Positions 48,520 to 59,237 of a stretch of DNA of 64,000 nucleotides are shown here, one piece after another. Numbering within the stretch: the stretch's first letter is position 1; every line of letters starts with the position of its first letter. The notes below the pieces were generated by a model. That model did not search any database and had not been told where the DNA came from. It worked only from the letters and a program-made list of their open reading frames with translations. Made by a program: the position numbers and the translations under genes. This DNA comes from Pseudomonas sp. HOU2 (GTDB lineage: Bacteria; Pseudomonadota; Gammaproteobacteria; Pseudomonadales; Pseudomonadaceae): contig NZ_CP160398.1 of the NCBI RefSeq assembly GCF_040729435.1, forward strand, positions 3,782,001-3,846,000, in the 5' to 3' direction.

Positions 48520-49309
48520 CTTCGGCGAGCTCCTTGATGTAGTAAGAGTGCAAATAATCGTTGAGCTTGCGCGAGGCCTGCGGGGCCGGGCCTTGCGTGG
48601 CGAAAGTCTGTGGATCTATATCGGCCCCGACACGGAAACTGAAGTGCACGCGACGGCGGGGGATGCGATACCAGGGTTCGGCCTTGGTCAGGGTAGTCGG
48701 GCTGACCTTGATAACCACTGGTGTAAGGATTTTCGCACCACGCAGGGCAATCGCCGCAGCCCCCCGATGAAAGGCTGGCGCCTGACCGGGTTGAGTGCGC
48801 GTGCCCTCGGGAAAGATGATCAGGGTCTGGCCGTTTTGCAGGCACTCGGCGGCGGCATCGAGCATGTCCATGCTGCCGTCGTTGCTGATGTATTCGGTAC
48901 GGCGCAGCGGGCCACGGGTGAAGGGGTTTTCCCAGAGGGCTTTCTTCACCACGCAATTGGCCTGGCGCACCAGGCCGATCAGGAACACCACGTCGATCAG
49001 CGACGGGTGGTTGGCGATGATCATCTGCCCCGGTCGGCCGAGGCGTTCGGCCCCTTGAATGTCGTAAGTCAGCACGCCGGTGCGGGCCATGAATCGCACG
49101 AAAAACCAGAACAGCCGACTGACGGTCTGCCGCGCGCGCTGACGATGCCTGAGCGCGTCACCCGGCAGACAGCCGAGCAGCGGAAATACCAGCAAGCGCA
49201 GGCACAGCCCGCCGAACCCGAACAGGGTGAAACTGGCGGCGGTGGCCAGCAAGCGCCAGTAATAGGCGTCGCGGTTCTTCTCGGTCACGGGTTGCGTTGC
49301 CAGGTCCAT
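48500..49309 (-). CDS. PlsC-like 1-acyl-glycerol-3-phosphate acyltransferase-family protein (ApeD-like)
   Basis: 269 aa. Hydrophobic N-terminal segments anchor it to the membrane. Motifs ANHPSLIDVVF (the HxxxxD box, His and Asp) and FPEGTR are the PlsC signature. ATG at 49307-49309 is preferred, with GGAAA upstream; an ATG nine codons earlier has no ribosome site. Overlaps the upstream gene by 25 nt. Probably acylates the lipid carrier of the pigment. Confidence 0.88.
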   Translation of the reverse strand: MDLATQPVTEKNRDAYYWRLLATAASFTLFGFGGLCLRLLVFPLLGCLPGDALRHRQRARQTVSRLFWFFVRFMARTGVLTYDIQGAERLGRPGQMIIANHPSLIDVVFLIGLVRQANCVVKKALWENPFTRGPLRRTEYISNDGSMDMLDAAAECLQNGQTLIIFPEGTRTQPGQAPAFHRGAAAIALRGAKILTPVVIKVSPTTLTKAEPWYRIPRRRVHFSFRVGADIDPQTFATQGPAPQASRKLNDYLHSYYIKELAEDERSAP

Positions 49310-50004
49310 ACACGATTTTTCCAGGCATGTTGGCAATGGGTTTGCTGACCGAGCAGGGTGCGCAACAGATTCAGCGCGTGCGGCCAGTGCGCTTTGGACA
49401 CAGCTTTCTGGCCGCTGTTCAGGGTCAGCCGCCAGTCGGTACCGGGGGTGAGCAGCAGACCTAGCGCATAAGGGAACGGCACGTCATCGACCCACTGCGA
49501 ATAGGCCTCGGGCGGCTGTTCTTCGGTGATGATCAGCAACACCGCCGGCGCGCCTTCGTCGAGCAGGGCGGCGGCTTCGAGGATGCCGTGTTCCAGGCCA
49601 TCGCCTGCGGCCGCCAGGGCCGTCATTTCGCTGGTTTCGCCGCGCATGATCGACCACAGACCGATGATCGCGTTGTGCACCGACAGGCTGAACTGGGTCG
49701 GCGACAACGGCTCGTCCTTGGCCAGATCACTGAGGATCTCGAAGGTGCGCGGGGTTTCGCCGTGTCGTGAAACAAACACCAGCGGCAGGTTCTCCCGTCC
49801 GTCGGCCAGCGGCCAGCCGACACTGAACGCCATCCGCGCCAGACGGCTGAGTCGTCGGCGCTGCATGGCTGGCAGAAACGACACATCGGGCGCGGCATCG
49901 CTGTCCGGGAGCACGACCGGTTGTCGGCTCCAGGCCTGCCACGCGTCCACGCTGTCGAGCCCCGGGGCCCACGCGCGCCATTGGGCGATGTTGAAGTTGA
50001 TCAC
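49285..50004 (-). CDS. Beta-ketoacyl synthase-like chain length factor (ApeC-like)
   Basis: 239 aa from a GTG at 50002-50004. Matches the Ketoacyl-synt_2-type family (FNIAQWRAWAPGL start; LSPTQFSLSVHNAIIGLWSI in place of the active-site region) and has no catalytic Cys there. In studied APE systems this protein pairs with the ApeO ketosynthase as chain length factor. It is the first gene of the cluster, about 94 nt from a good promoter. The ribosome site is weak and a small GC hairpin lies in the leader. Confidence 0.85.
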   Translation of the reverse strand: MINFNIAQWRAWAPGLDSVDAWQAWSRQPVVLPDSDAAPDVSFLPAMQRRRLSRLARMAFSVGWPLADGRENLPLVFVSRHGETPRTFEILSDLAKDEPLSPTQFSLSVHNAIIGLWSIMRGETSEMTALAAAGDGLEHGILEAAALLDEGAPAVLLIITEEQPPEAYSQWVDDVPFPYALGLLLTPGTDWRLTLNSGQKAVSKAHWPHALNLLRTLLGQQTHCQHAWKNRVWTWQRNP

Positions 50005-50014
50005 GGATGTTCAT

Positions 50015-50028
50015 CCCGCCCCTGCGGG
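50015..50028 (-). promoter_or_regulatory. Small hairpin in the APE operon leader
   Basis: CCCGC, four-base loop, GCGGG, ending 11 nt before the GTG start; its 3' arm on the mRNA (GCGGGA) is the only purine-rich block that could serve as ribosome site, so the hairpin may limit translation. On the plus strand a short T-run follows, but no plus-strand gene ends here. Confidence 0.35.
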
Positions 50029-50097
50029 CTTTTATGACGCTTTGAGTCGCCAAAGCCGCGGCTGACTTGACGTGGCGCTGGGCGCCGGGTGGCGCGC

Positions 50098-50126
50098 ATT
50101 ATCCCGGTGCGACGAGTGTGTAGCAA
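50098..50126 (-). promoter_or_regulatory. Sigma70-type promoter of the APE operon
   Basis: On the minus strand TTGCTA (50121-50126), 17-nt spacer, GATAAT (50098-50103). Upstream of the -35 box the palindrome TTGCGCAA (50141-50148) is a candidate operator. Confidence 0.6.
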
Positions 50127-50365
50127 ATGTTGGTTACGTTTTGCGCAACGAAATGTACTGAGTGGTTCGCGAAAAAACTGTCACTTGGCCATTATCCAGA
50201 TCGTGCGGGATTCGTCTGTCGGGCATATCAGCGCATCAGGAAGGTTTTTGCTCGCTGTGCCCGCTGATTTTTGCGTCTGACTCTGTAGTCCGCGTCGTTG
50301 AAGCTAGCGAAGCGCACGCGCAGGCAACTACACTCGGTCATTCTTTGATACACGGAGGTTTTGTC

Positions 50366-51136
50366 ATGCGGCGCGTGGTGTTCAATCAGAAAGGTGGCGT
50401 GGGCAAGTCAAGCATTGCCTGCAATCTGGCGGCGGTCAGCGCCAGCGAAGGCTATCGCACGCTATTGGTCGACCTTGATGCCCAGGCCAACTCCACCCAG
50501 TATCTGACGGGGCTCACCGGCAATGACATTCCGATGGGCATTGCCGACTTCTTCAAGCAGACCCTGTCTTCCGGGCCGTTCTCGAAAAAAAACCAGGCCG
50601 ACATCTACGAAACCCCGTTCGACAACCTGCACATCATCACCGCTACCGCGGAGCTGGCCGATCTGCAGCCCAAGCTTGAGGCCAAACACAAGATCAACAA
50701 GCTGCGCAAATTGCTCGATGAACTGGACGGCGAATACGACCGGATTTATCTGGATACGCCGCCAGCGCTGAACTTTTATGCGGTGTCGGCGCTGATTGCC
50801 GCCGATCGTGTGCTTATTCCCTTCGATTGCGACAGCTTCTCGCGCCAGGCGCTATACGGGCTACTGGCGGAGATCGAAGAGCTGAAGGAAGACCACAACG
50901 ATGGTCTGGAAGTTGAAGGCATCGTGGTCAACCAGTTCCAGGCCCGGGCCAGCCTGCCGCAGCAGATTCTCGATGAGCTGATTGCCGAGGGCTTGCCGGT
51001 GCTGCCGGTGTATCTGACCAGCTCGGTGCGCATGCGCGAGTCGCACCAGGCCAGCACCCCGCTGATCCACCTCGACCCTCGGCACAAGCTGACGCAGCAG
51101 TTCGTTGAGCTGCACAACCTGCTCGAAGATCACTGA
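50366..51136 (+). CDS. Orphan ParA/MinD-family ATPase
   Basis: 256-aa deviant Walker ATPase: KGGVGKSS at 9-16 with the signature Lys, [11 protein letters not shown], and [15 protein letters not shown]. Such proteins position chromosomes, plasmids or large complexes by ATP-driven dimerisation on DNA or membrane. No parB-like or cargo gene is next to it. ATG at 50366 follows GGAGG at 8 nt; the open frame further upstream has no support. I recall a close homologue in this region of P. aeruginosa that lacks the pigment genes, so it is probably backbone and not part of the APE system. A REP doublet follows. Confidence 0.85.
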   Translation: MRRVVFNQKGGVGKSSIACNLAAVSASEGYRTLLVDLDAQANSTQYLTGLTGNDIPMGIADFFKQTLSSGPFSKKNQADIYETPFDNLHIITATAELADLQPKLEAKHKINKLRKLLDELDGEYDRIYLDTPPALNFYAVSALIAADRVLIPFDCDSFSRQALYGLLAEIEELKEDHNDGLEVEGIVVNQFQARASLPQQILDELIAEGLPVLPVYLTSSVRMRESHQASTPLIHLDPRHKLTQQFVELHNLLEDH

Positions 51137-51158
51137 CCCCTGAGCTATTCAGATCCCC

Positions 51159-51248
51159 TGTAGGCCTTCGCCTGCTCGCGATGGCATCCTGTCTGCGAGC
51201 ACCTGAGTTGCCTGAAAAGACGCCATCGCGAGCAGGCGAAGGCCTACA
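51159..51248. repeat. REP doublet (REPIN), TGTAGGCCTTCGCCTGCTCGCGATGG class
   Basis: Arms of about 28 nt, TGTAGGCCTTCGCCTGCTCG and inverted copy, between the convergent parA-like and trxC genes; could terminate both. Confidence 0.85.
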
Positions 51249-51265
51249 ATTGAATTTGTGTTGGG

Positions 51266-51700
51266 TCAGATGCCCTGGCTACGCAGCCACGCCATCAACT
51301 GCGGCAACGGAAACGCCCCGCTCTGGCGCGCCACTTCCCGACCGTCCTTGAACAGAATCAAGCTCGGAATCGAACGAATCCCCAACTGCGCCGACAACTG
51401 CTGATTGGCTTCGCTGTCGAGCTTGGCCAGCCGGCACTTACCCGCCAACTGCGCCGCCGCCTGCTCGAACACCGGCGCAAAGGACTTGCACGGCCCACAC
51501 CAGTCCGCCCACACATCCACCAACAACGGCAGATCGCCTTTGATCTGGCTGGCGTAGTCACCTTGCTTGAGTTCGAACGGCTTGCTCAACAGCACCGCGG
51601 ATTTGCAGCGCCCGCATTTTGGCTGGTCGGCGAGGCGTTCGGCGGGGATGCGGTTGAGGCCGTTGCAGGCGGGGCAGGGGATCAGCAGTGGAGTGGTCAT
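51266..51700 (-). CDS. trxC: Thioredoxin 2
   Basis: 144-aa cytoplasmic disulfide reductase with an N-terminal zinc finger (C9, C12, C29, C32) and a thioredoxin domain with active site WCGPCK (C68, C71). The zinc finger distinguishes it from TrxA. Start at ATG 51698-51700 matches the family; the frame is open 77 codons further into the higBA control region, which is a shadow. Confidence 0.94.
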   Translation of the reverse strand: MTTPLLIPCPACNGLNRIPAERLADQPKCGRCKSAVLLSKPFELKQGDYASQIKGDLPLLVDVWADWCGPCKSFAPVFEQAAAQLAGKCRLAKLDSEANQQLSAQLGIRSIPSLILFKDGREVARQSGAFPLPQLMAWLRSQGI

Positions 51701-51800
51701 GAGAGAGGTCCAGGGAAGGGCGATAAACCCTAGTTGGAGACTTTTGCTCATATTTTCAATCATGCGGATTTCAATGTTGGATCTAGGCTGAGTCGTACCG

Positions 51801-51843
51801 ATGCAGACCGTTGGTCTGCATGGGTCTATCGCAAGTTGCGATA
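51801..51843 (+). promoter_or_regulatory. Palindromic operator candidates of higBA
   Basis: Two inverted repeats in tandem: ATGCAGACC-GTT-GGTCTGCAT (51801-51821, perfect 9-bp arms) and TATCGCAA-G-TTGCGATA (51827-51843, perfect 8-bp arms). The second overlaps a GATAAT hexamer (51840-51845), and its half-site TGCGATA recurs at 51877-51883, just before higB. Placement suits autorepression by HigA, or control of the divergent trxC. Confidence 0.6.
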
Positions 51844-51893
51844 ATTTTATTTTGTGATTAACTCCCCATAGCAGAATGCGATAAGGATGTTGC

Positions 51894-52190
51894 ATGCATG
51901 TGTTCAGTGAAAAACCCATTCGAGAGGCCAAGGAGCAGTGGCCACAGGCAGCAAGCGCGCTAGCGCAATGGTTTCGTCTGGCAAGCAGGAGTTATCCAAA
52001 GGACTTTGCGGCAATGAAGTCGATATTTCCTGCCATCGACAAAGTGGGTGATCTCCACGTTTTCGACATTGGTGGCAACAAACTGAGGCTAATCGCTTTT
52101 GTCAGTTATCGGTCACAAAGGCTCTACATCAAGCATGTGCTCGACCACCGCGAATACGATCGGGGCAAATGGAAGGAGAGAAAGGTATGA
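51894..52190 (+). CDS. higB: HigB-type mRNA interferase toxin
   Basis: 98 aa of the HigB_toxin family within the RelE fold: MHVFSEKPIREA...W, then KSIFPAIDKVGDLHVFDIGGNKLRLIAFVSYRSQRLYIKHVLDHREYDRGKW, ending in the typical H-x3-Y...W region. It would cleave mRNA at the ribosome unless bound by HigA. AAGGA lies 6 nt upstream of the ATG. Toxin first, antitoxin second is the usual higBA order; overlap of 4 nt (ATGA). Confidence 0.9.
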   Translation: MHVFSEKPIREAKEQWPQAASALAQWFRLASRSYPKDFAAMKSIFPAIDKVGDLHVFDIGGNKLRLIAFVSYRSQRLYIKHVLDHREYDRGKWKERKV

Positions 52191-52588
52191 GTAGTTTGAT
52201 CAAGACAGTTGCCGAGCACTGGGAGTTTGTCTCTCCGTTGTTGCGCAAACCGAAAAATGAAGAGGATTACGACGCCTTGGTTCAGGCCGTCGACGAGATC
52301 CTTGAGATAACCGGTGATGATGGCTCGCATCCACTCGCGAGTCTGCTGGACATCATCAGTGACTGGATTGCCGAGTGGGATCGCACACACCATCCGATGG
52401 CCGATGCGAGCGGCGAAGAGGTCCTCGGCTACATGATGCGCGAACATGGTCTGACTCAAAGCGATCTGCCGGGTGTGGGTACTCAATCCGTTGTTTCAGA
52501 AATTCTGAACGGCAAGCGCAAATTGAACCTGCGGCAGGTTCGCTGGTTGGCCGACTACTTCAAGGTGCCTGTAGAGGTGTTCATCTAG
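52187..52588 (+). CDS. higA: HigA-type antitoxin with C-terminal helix-turn-helix
   Basis: 133 aa. The N-terminal helical region (MSSLIKTVAEHWEFVSPLLRK...YDALVQAVDEIL) should contact the toxin. A C-terminal Xre/HTH domain (about 75-133: VLGYMMREHGLTQSDLPGVG...VSEILNGKRKLNLRQVRWLADYF) should bind operators. Start taken at the ATG in the ATGA overlap; an ATG six codons earlier is inside higB. Convergent with selO, 6 nt apart. Confidence 0.9.
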   Translation: MSSLIKTVAEHWEFVSPLLRKPKNEEDYDALVQAVDEILEITGDDGSHPLASLLDIISDWIAEWDRTHHPMADASGEEVLGYMMREHGLTQSDLPGVGTQSVVSEILNGKRKLNLRQVRWLADYFKVPVEVFI

Positions 52589-52594
52589 TCTGCT

Positions 52595-54097
<1,503 letters not shown>

Positions 54098-54106
54098 TCA
54101 GACCGG

Positions 54107-57100
54107 TTAGTCGAGTTTGGCCGGCGGCGGCTCTTGCAGCGGCTTTTGCTCGCCACTGATCGGCACGGTGGTTTTGCTCTCGTCCTCGATCGGCACCAAT
54201 TTGTATTCCTGGCCATGAAGGTTTTTCAGGTACACCTCCATCTGCCGGAACGAGATGTTGATGTGCTGCTTCTTGAACTCGCGGTTGATGAAGCGGTTCA
54301 CTTCGTCGATCACCGGGTTACGGTCGCCAAGGTCACGCACGTGCATGCGCAGTTCGTGGTCGAGGGTGCTTTCGCCGAAGTTGAGGAAGTACACGTGCGG
54401 CTCGGGCTCTTTGAGCACGCGCGGGTTTTCCCGGGCAGCCTTGAGCAGCAGTTCCTTGACCAGATCGAGGTCGGAGCCGTAGTCCACGCCGAGTTTCAGG
54501 GTGACCCGGGTGATGGTGTCGGTCAGCGACCAGTTGATCAGTTGCCCGGTGATGAACGTCTTGTTCGGGACAATGATGTCCTTGCGGTCGAAGTCGGTGA
54601 TGGTCGTGGCGCGGATGCGGATCTTGCTCACCGTGCCCGACAGGTTGCCGATGGTGATGGTGTCGCCGATCCGCACCGGGCGTTCGAACAGGATCATGAT
54701 GCCGGAGATGAAGTTGGCGAAGATCTCCTGCATACCGAAACCGAGGCCCACCGACAGCGCCGCCACCAGCCACTGCAGCTTGTCCCAGCTGACGCCGAGG
54801 GTCGACAGGGCCGAGACGAAACCGACGCCGGCGATCACGTACGACAGCAGCGTGGTGGTCGCGTAGGCGCTGCCCTGGGCCAGATTGAGTTTCGACAGCA
54901 CGAACACTTCCAGCAGACCCGGCAGGTTGCGCGCCAGGGCGAACGTGATGCCGATGATGATCAGCGCGCCGAGCATGTCGCCGATGCTGATCGGCACCAT
55001 GCTCATGTTGGCGCCGGTGCCGCTGGTGTATTCGTAAAGGGTAATGTTGTCGAGGTACGAGAACACCGAAATCAGGTCAGCCCAGACCCAGTACAGCGCG
55101 GCGATGAAGCCGCCGAGCAGGGCCAGACGGATCAGGCGCAGGGACTGTTCGTTGACCTTTTCGATATCCAGCGTCGGCTCTTCGATCACCGCTTCGCCGT
55201 CGCCGGCCTCTTTGGCCGCCTGACGCTTGGCCAGGGCGCGCTGGTAGGCCAGACGCCGTGCGGCGACCGCCAAGCCACGGACGAAGGTGGCTTCGATCAC
55301 CAGCCAGAACATCAGCAGGTACAGGGTGTTGATCAACCGGTCGCTGAGTTTCAGCGCGGTGTAGTAGTAGCCGAAGCACACCGCGACGAACAGGGCGATC
55401 GGCAGCAGGGTGAACATCACGCCGACGGCCTTGCGGAACAGCGAGGTGTTTTCGTGCGCCGGGCTGCTGATCAGCAGACGGCTGAGCAGCCACGCCATCA
55501 GGGCGTAGCAGGTCAATACCACCGGCATGCCGAGCACGTCGTCAGCCAGCGCCGCCGGTTGCAGCTCGGCGACGGCCACCACGGTCACCAGCGCCATCAC
55601 CACCAGCCCGAGGCGACGGATCCAGCCCTGCAGGAACTCGACCTGCGGCTTGTCCCAGCGGAAATGCAACTCGGCCACGCCGCCCGGCGAGAGAATCCGG
55701 TAGGCGGTGTAGAACACCAGCCACGCCTGACCCATTTGCAGCAACGCCGCGCCCATGTTGGCGTTCTGCCCGCGGGCATCGATCTGCAGGGCCAGACCGC
55801 ACAGGCCCAGACCCAGCGCCACCGGCATCGCCAGCAGAATGTTGATCAGGATCGCCTGCGGCGTGTGCCACTGGCTGTCACGCTTGAAGTGCCCGATGTC
55901 CTGGTGAACCTTGTTCAACCGCGCGTACAGCGCCTTGCGCCGCCACAGCAGAGCGCCGATCAGCAGGGCCAGTGGCAGGAACAGCAACGGGCGCTGGGTC
56001 AGGCCATCGGTCAGCTCGCTCAGGCTCGAGGCCAGCGGCAGGGTGTCGATCTGGCGCTTGAGGCGCTCCGGCACGCTGCGAATCCATTCAGCGTCCAGTG
56101 GCTTGTTGCTGGGAATCCAGAACATCTGCTCGTCGAGGGTCGCGCGCAGGCTTTGCGCAGTGCTCAGCAGTTGCTTCTGGTTGAGCTGCAGGGTGATCGA
56201 CTCGTTGAGCACCGCACTCAGTTCGCGATTCAGACGCTCCAGCAGGTCGGCGCGGGTGTTGGCCAGATCCAGCAGGCTTTTGCGCAGTTGCGGGGTGACT
56301 TGCTCCGGCGGTTGAGTGGAAAGCAGGTTGTCGACGTAGGTCGCCGGGTTGCTCAGCAGTTCGCGTTGCTGGCTGACTTCGAACTGATACAGACGAATAT
56401 CGGCGATCTGGTCCGCCAGATCGCGGTCGACCTTGAGTCGCGGCAAAGCCTGCTTCTGCTTATAGAGAATCTTCGACAGCAGCAGGCTGCCCTTGAGCAC
56501 GTTGATCTGCTCGTCGAGGGCGGAGTCGCTCTGGGTCAGGCTGTCGAGTTGCTGTTTGGTCTGCAGGTTCTGCTGGGTGACTTCGTTGAGGCGGTCGGTG
56601 CTCTTGAGCAGGTAGTCGGAAAGCTTGAGGTTGGCGGCGCTCTCAGTGGCGAGCAGGCTGCTGCCGCCGGCCTTTTGCGCTTCGATCGATTGCTGGGTGA
56701 CGGTTTCCTGCGACTGCGCCAGACGCTTCTGGTTGATCAGCGTCTGCAGTTCCTGGATCTCGCGGTCGAGGCGGTCGGCTTTCTCCGAGAGCAGGTCATG
56801 CTGGCTGTTGCCCAGATCCTGCAACTGGCTGTTGCCGGCCAGTTCCTGACGGCGCAGCGGGATCAACGCGTTCAGCGCGGCGAGTTCCGCATTCAGCTGG
56901 TCGCGCTGTTCGGCACTGACAGTCTTGCCGCTGTCCTTGCCGGACTTGAGGATGTTATTGATCTGCTGGATGCGCGTCTGGCTGGCGGAGATTTCCGCCT
57001 GCGCACGCTCGGGGCGGGTCTGCGCGGTGATGATCAGGCTGTTGGCATCGGCCAGGGCTTTTTGCAGATCGCTTTGCTGGGTCGAGCGATCCGTGAGGAT

Positions 57101-57460
57101 CTGCTCCAGCTGCTGGATCGACTCTTTGCTGAAGCGCTGCGCCACCGGCACTACCGCCGTGGCCTTGAGGCGTGCCAGTTCGCGGGTGTTCTCAATGGTC
57201 TGCCGAGGGGCAGAGGCCAGTTGCTGCTTGAGGTCGATCAGTTTCTGGTCGTAATCACGCCGGCTGTTGAGCTGATTGAGCGTGTTTTGCAGGACCGTTT
57301 GCAGGCTCTTTTTATCGGCATCCGGCAGTTTGCTGTCGGCCAATTTGTCCAGGCTGGCCTGCACGGCTTCGCTGGATGGCGGTTCGGCGGCGTACAGCGG
57401 GCCGACGGAAAGACTCAGGCCCAGCAGGGCCGCAAAAAAGAAGGAGCGCAGGGTAGGCAT
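54107..57460 (-). CDS. Large mechanosensitive channel of the MscK/KefA type (MscS superfamily)
   Basis: 1117 aa. Signal peptide ending LYA-AE (about residue 25), a long periplasmic coiled-coil domain (about 26-480), about 11 membrane helices, and a C-terminal MscS module. The pore helix lies near LQWLVAALSVGLGFGMQEIFANFISG, followed by the beta domain (VRIGDTITIGNLSGTVSKIRIRATTI) and a C-terminal alpha/beta domain. Opens on hypo-osmotic membrane tension; MscK members can also depend on K+. Upstream of selO by 48 nt and downstream of cvrA by 34 nt on the same strand, so the three may be one transcript. YjeP/MscM is the close alternative name. Confidence 0.9.
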   Translation of the reverse strand: MPTLRSFFFAALLGLSLSVGPLYAAEPPSSEAVQASLDKLADSKLPDADKKSLQTVLQNTLNQLNSRRDYDQKLIDLKQQLASAPRQTIENTRELARLKATAVVPVAQRFSKESIQQLEQILTDRSTQQSDLQKALADANSLIITAQTRPERAQAEISASQTRIQQINNILKSGKDSGKTVSAEQRDQLNAELAALNALIPLRRQELAGNSQLQDLGNSQHDLLSEKADRLDREIQELQTLINQKRLAQSQETVTQQSIEAQKAGGSSLLATESAANLKLSDYLLKSTDRLNEVTQQNLQTKQQLDSLTQSDSALDEQINVLKGSLLLSKILYKQKQALPRLKVDRDLADQIADIRLYQFEVSQQRELLSNPATYVDNLLSTQPPEQVTPQLRKSLLDLANTRADLLERLNRELSAVLNESITLQLNQKQLLSTAQSLRATLDEQMFWIPSNKPLDAEWIRSVPERLKRQIDTLPLASSLSELTDGLTQRPLLFLPLALLIGALLWRRKALYARLNKVHQDIGHFKRDSQWHTPQAILINILLAMPVALGLGLCGLALQIDARGQNANMGAALLQMGQAWLVFYTAYRILSPGGVAELHFRWDKPQVEFLQGWIRRLGLVVMALVTVVAVAELQPAALADDVLGMPVVLTCYALMAWLLSRLLISSPAHENTSLFRKAVGVMFTLLPIALFVAVCFGYYYTALKLSDRLINTLYLLMFWLVIEATFVRGLAVAARRLAYQRALAKRQAAKEAGDGEAVIEEPTLDIEKVNEQSLRLIRLALLGGFIAALYWVWADLISVFSYLDNITLYEYTSGTGANMSMVPISIGDMLGALIIIGITFALARNLPGLLEVFVLSKLNLAQGSAYATTTLLSYVIAGVGFVSALSTLGVSWDKLQWLVAALSVGLGFGMQEIFANFISGIMILFERPVRIGDTITIGNLSGTVSKIRIRATTITDFDRKDIIVPNKTFITGQLINWSLTDTITRVTLKLGVDYGSDLDLVKELLLKAARENPRVLKEPEPHVYFLNFGESTLDHELRMHVRDLGDRNPVIDEVNRFINREFKKQHINISFRQMEVYLKNLHGQEYKLVPIEDESKTTVPISGEQKPLQEPPPAKLD

Positions 57461-57494
57461 AGAGACCGGTCAAGCAAGTGAGAGTGGACGCAGT

Positions 57495-59237
57495 TTAGAG
57501 GAAGAGCCCGGGGCCCGGGCGACTTCCTTCGGGGAATCTGACGCCCACTTTGCCGATCTTGTTCCCGTCCATGACCGCAACCGTCCAGTGGGTGTTGTTC
57601 CATTCCACCTGGTCACCCACGATCGGTGCGCCACCGACTTTGTGCGCAATGAACTCGCCCAGGGTCATGTCCGGATCGATGCCCTCGGCCGGCAACCCGT
57701 AAAGCGCTGCAACCGCTTTAAGCTGGGCGTTTCCTTCGAGCACGAAGTCGCCGAAGAAGCGCAGATCCAGACCGCGTTGCGGCGCCTGGCTGAACAGTTT
57801 TCCGAGCGCCGGCAAGTTGTGTTCATGGCCGATAACACACAGTAAATCATCGACTTCCAGCACCGTACTACCCGACGGATGGAGCAGTTGCTGACCACGA
57901 AACAGCGCGGCGATACGGGTGCCTTCGGGCATTTTCAGCTCGCGCAGGGGCGAACCGATGCACCATTTCTCCGCGCCGAGCTTGTAGACGAACAGCTCCC
58001 ACTCACTGGTGATGTGCACTTCCAGCGCCGAACGGGAGATCGGCGCAGGCTCCGGCGGCACCGTCACCTTGAGCAGTTTGGCGACCCACGGCAGGCTTGT
58101 GCCCTGCACCAGCAGCGACACCAGCACGATGAAGAACGCGAGGTTGAAGTACAGCTGCGCATTCGGCAGCCCGGCCATCAACGGAAACACTGCGAGAATG
58201 ATCGGTACCGCGCCGCGCAGGCCGACCCAGGAAATAAAGGCTTTCTCGCGGCCGTGGAACGCCTTGAACGGCAGCAGGCCGACCAGCACCGACAGCGGCC
58301 GGGCGAACAGAATCATCCATAACGCCAGACCGAGAGCGGGCAGGGCAATCGGCAGCAAATCATGCGGGGTGACCAGCAGTCCCAGCACGAGGAACATGCC
58401 GATCTGCGCCAGCCACGCCATGCCGTCGAGCATGTGCAGAATGCCGTGACGGCTGCGCACCGGGCGGTTGCCGATCACCAGACCGCACAGGTACACCGCG
58501 AGGAAGCCGCTGCCGTGCAGGGCGTTGGTCAAAGCGAACACCACCAGGCCGCCGGCGATCACCAGAATCGGGTACAGGCCGGTGGCGAGGTTGATCCGGT
58601 TGACCAGTTGCAGCATCAGCCAGCCGCCACCCAGACCGATCACGCCGCCGATGCCGAACTCGCGGATCAGGTGAGTCAGCAGGCTCCAGTGCAGGCCGGT
58701 CTGGCCGCTGGCGAGCATGTCGATCAGGGTTACGGTGAGGAACACCGCCATCGGGTCGTTACTGCCGGATTCGATTTCCAGGCTGGCGGTCACCCGTTCG
58801 TTGAGGCCCTTGCCGCCGAGCAGCGAGAACACCGCGGCGGCGTCCGTGGAACCGACAATCGCGCCGATCAGCAGGCCCTGAATCAGGTTCAGGTCGAACA
58901 GCCAGGCGGCGGCCATGCCGGTCAGCCCCGTGGTGATCAGCACCCCGACCGTCGCCAGCGACAGTGCCGGCCACAGGGCCACGCGGAAACTCGAAACGCG
59001 AGTGCGCAAGCCACCGTCGAGGAGGATCACCGCCAGTGCGAGGTTGCCGACCAGATAGGCCGTCGGGTAGTTATCGAAAATGATCCCGCCGCCATCGACC
59101 CCGGCGGTCATGCCGACCGCGAGAATGATCACCAGAATGGGGATGCCGAGACGGGAGGAAAGTGAGCTGACAAGAATGCTCGCACCTACCAGCAACGCGC
59201 CGATCAAGAACAGGCTGTTGATGGTCGTCGCATTCAA
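57495..59237 (-). CDS. cvrA: K+/H+ antiporter NhaP2 (CvrA)
   Basis: 580 aa. CPA1 membrane domain of about 12-13 helices (1-390) with [12 protein letters not shown] and [12 protein letters not shown], the latter containing the transport Asp pair region. A TrkA-C/RCK-like domain follows (about 405-485, LREL...[28 protein letters not shown]), then a CorC/HlyC-like transporter-associated domain at the C-terminus. Ejects K+ at low osmolarity or high cell K+, consistent with the mechanosensitive channel gene directly downstream. Confidence 0.93.
   Translation of the reverse strand: MNATTINSLFLIGALLVGASILVSSLSSRLGIPILVIILAVGMTAGVDGGGIIFDNYPTAYLVGNLALAVILLDGGLRTRVSSFRVALWPALSLATVGVLITTGLTGMAAAWLFDLNLIQGLLIGAIVGSTDAAAVFSLLGGKGLNERVTASLEIESGSNDPMAVFLTVTLIDMLASGQTGLHWSLLTHLIREFGIGGVIGLGGGWLMLQLVNRINLATGLYPILVIAGGLVVFALTNALHGSGFLAVYLCGLVIGNRPVRSRHGILHMLDGMAWLAQIGMFLVLGLLVTPHDLLPIALPALGLALWMILFARPLSVLVGLLPFKAFHGREKAFISWVGLRGAVPIILAVFPLMAGLPNAQLYFNLAFFIVLVSLLVQGTSLPWVAKLLKVTVPPEPAPISRSALEVHITSEWELFVYKLGAEKWCIGSPLRELKMPEGTRIAALFRGQQLLHPSGSTVLEVDDLLCVIGHEHNLPALGKLFSQAPQRGLDLRFFGDFVLEGNAQLKAVAALYGLPAEGIDPDMTLGEFIAHKVGGAPIVGDQVEWNNTHWTVAVMDGNKIGKVGVRFPEGSRPGPGLFL

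Larger units (their letters stand above)
50005..50365. other. 361-nt divergent region between the APE operon and the parA-like gene
   Basis: Contains the APE promoter and leader hairpin. For the parA-like gene only the ribosome site GGAGG (near 50354) is clear; I could not find a convincing -35/-10 pair. No conserved ORF in between, although a plus-strand frame is open from 50162. Confidence 0.55.

Noticed and set aside
50015..50033. Terminator-like GC hairpin with short T-run on the plus strand
   Set aside because: No plus-strand gene ends there; it makes more sense as a leader hairpin of the APE mRNA on the minus strand.
50162..50365. 68-codon extension of the parA-like protein
   Set aside because: It covers the promoter region, has no conserved sequence, and the ATG at 50366 has a strong ribosome site.
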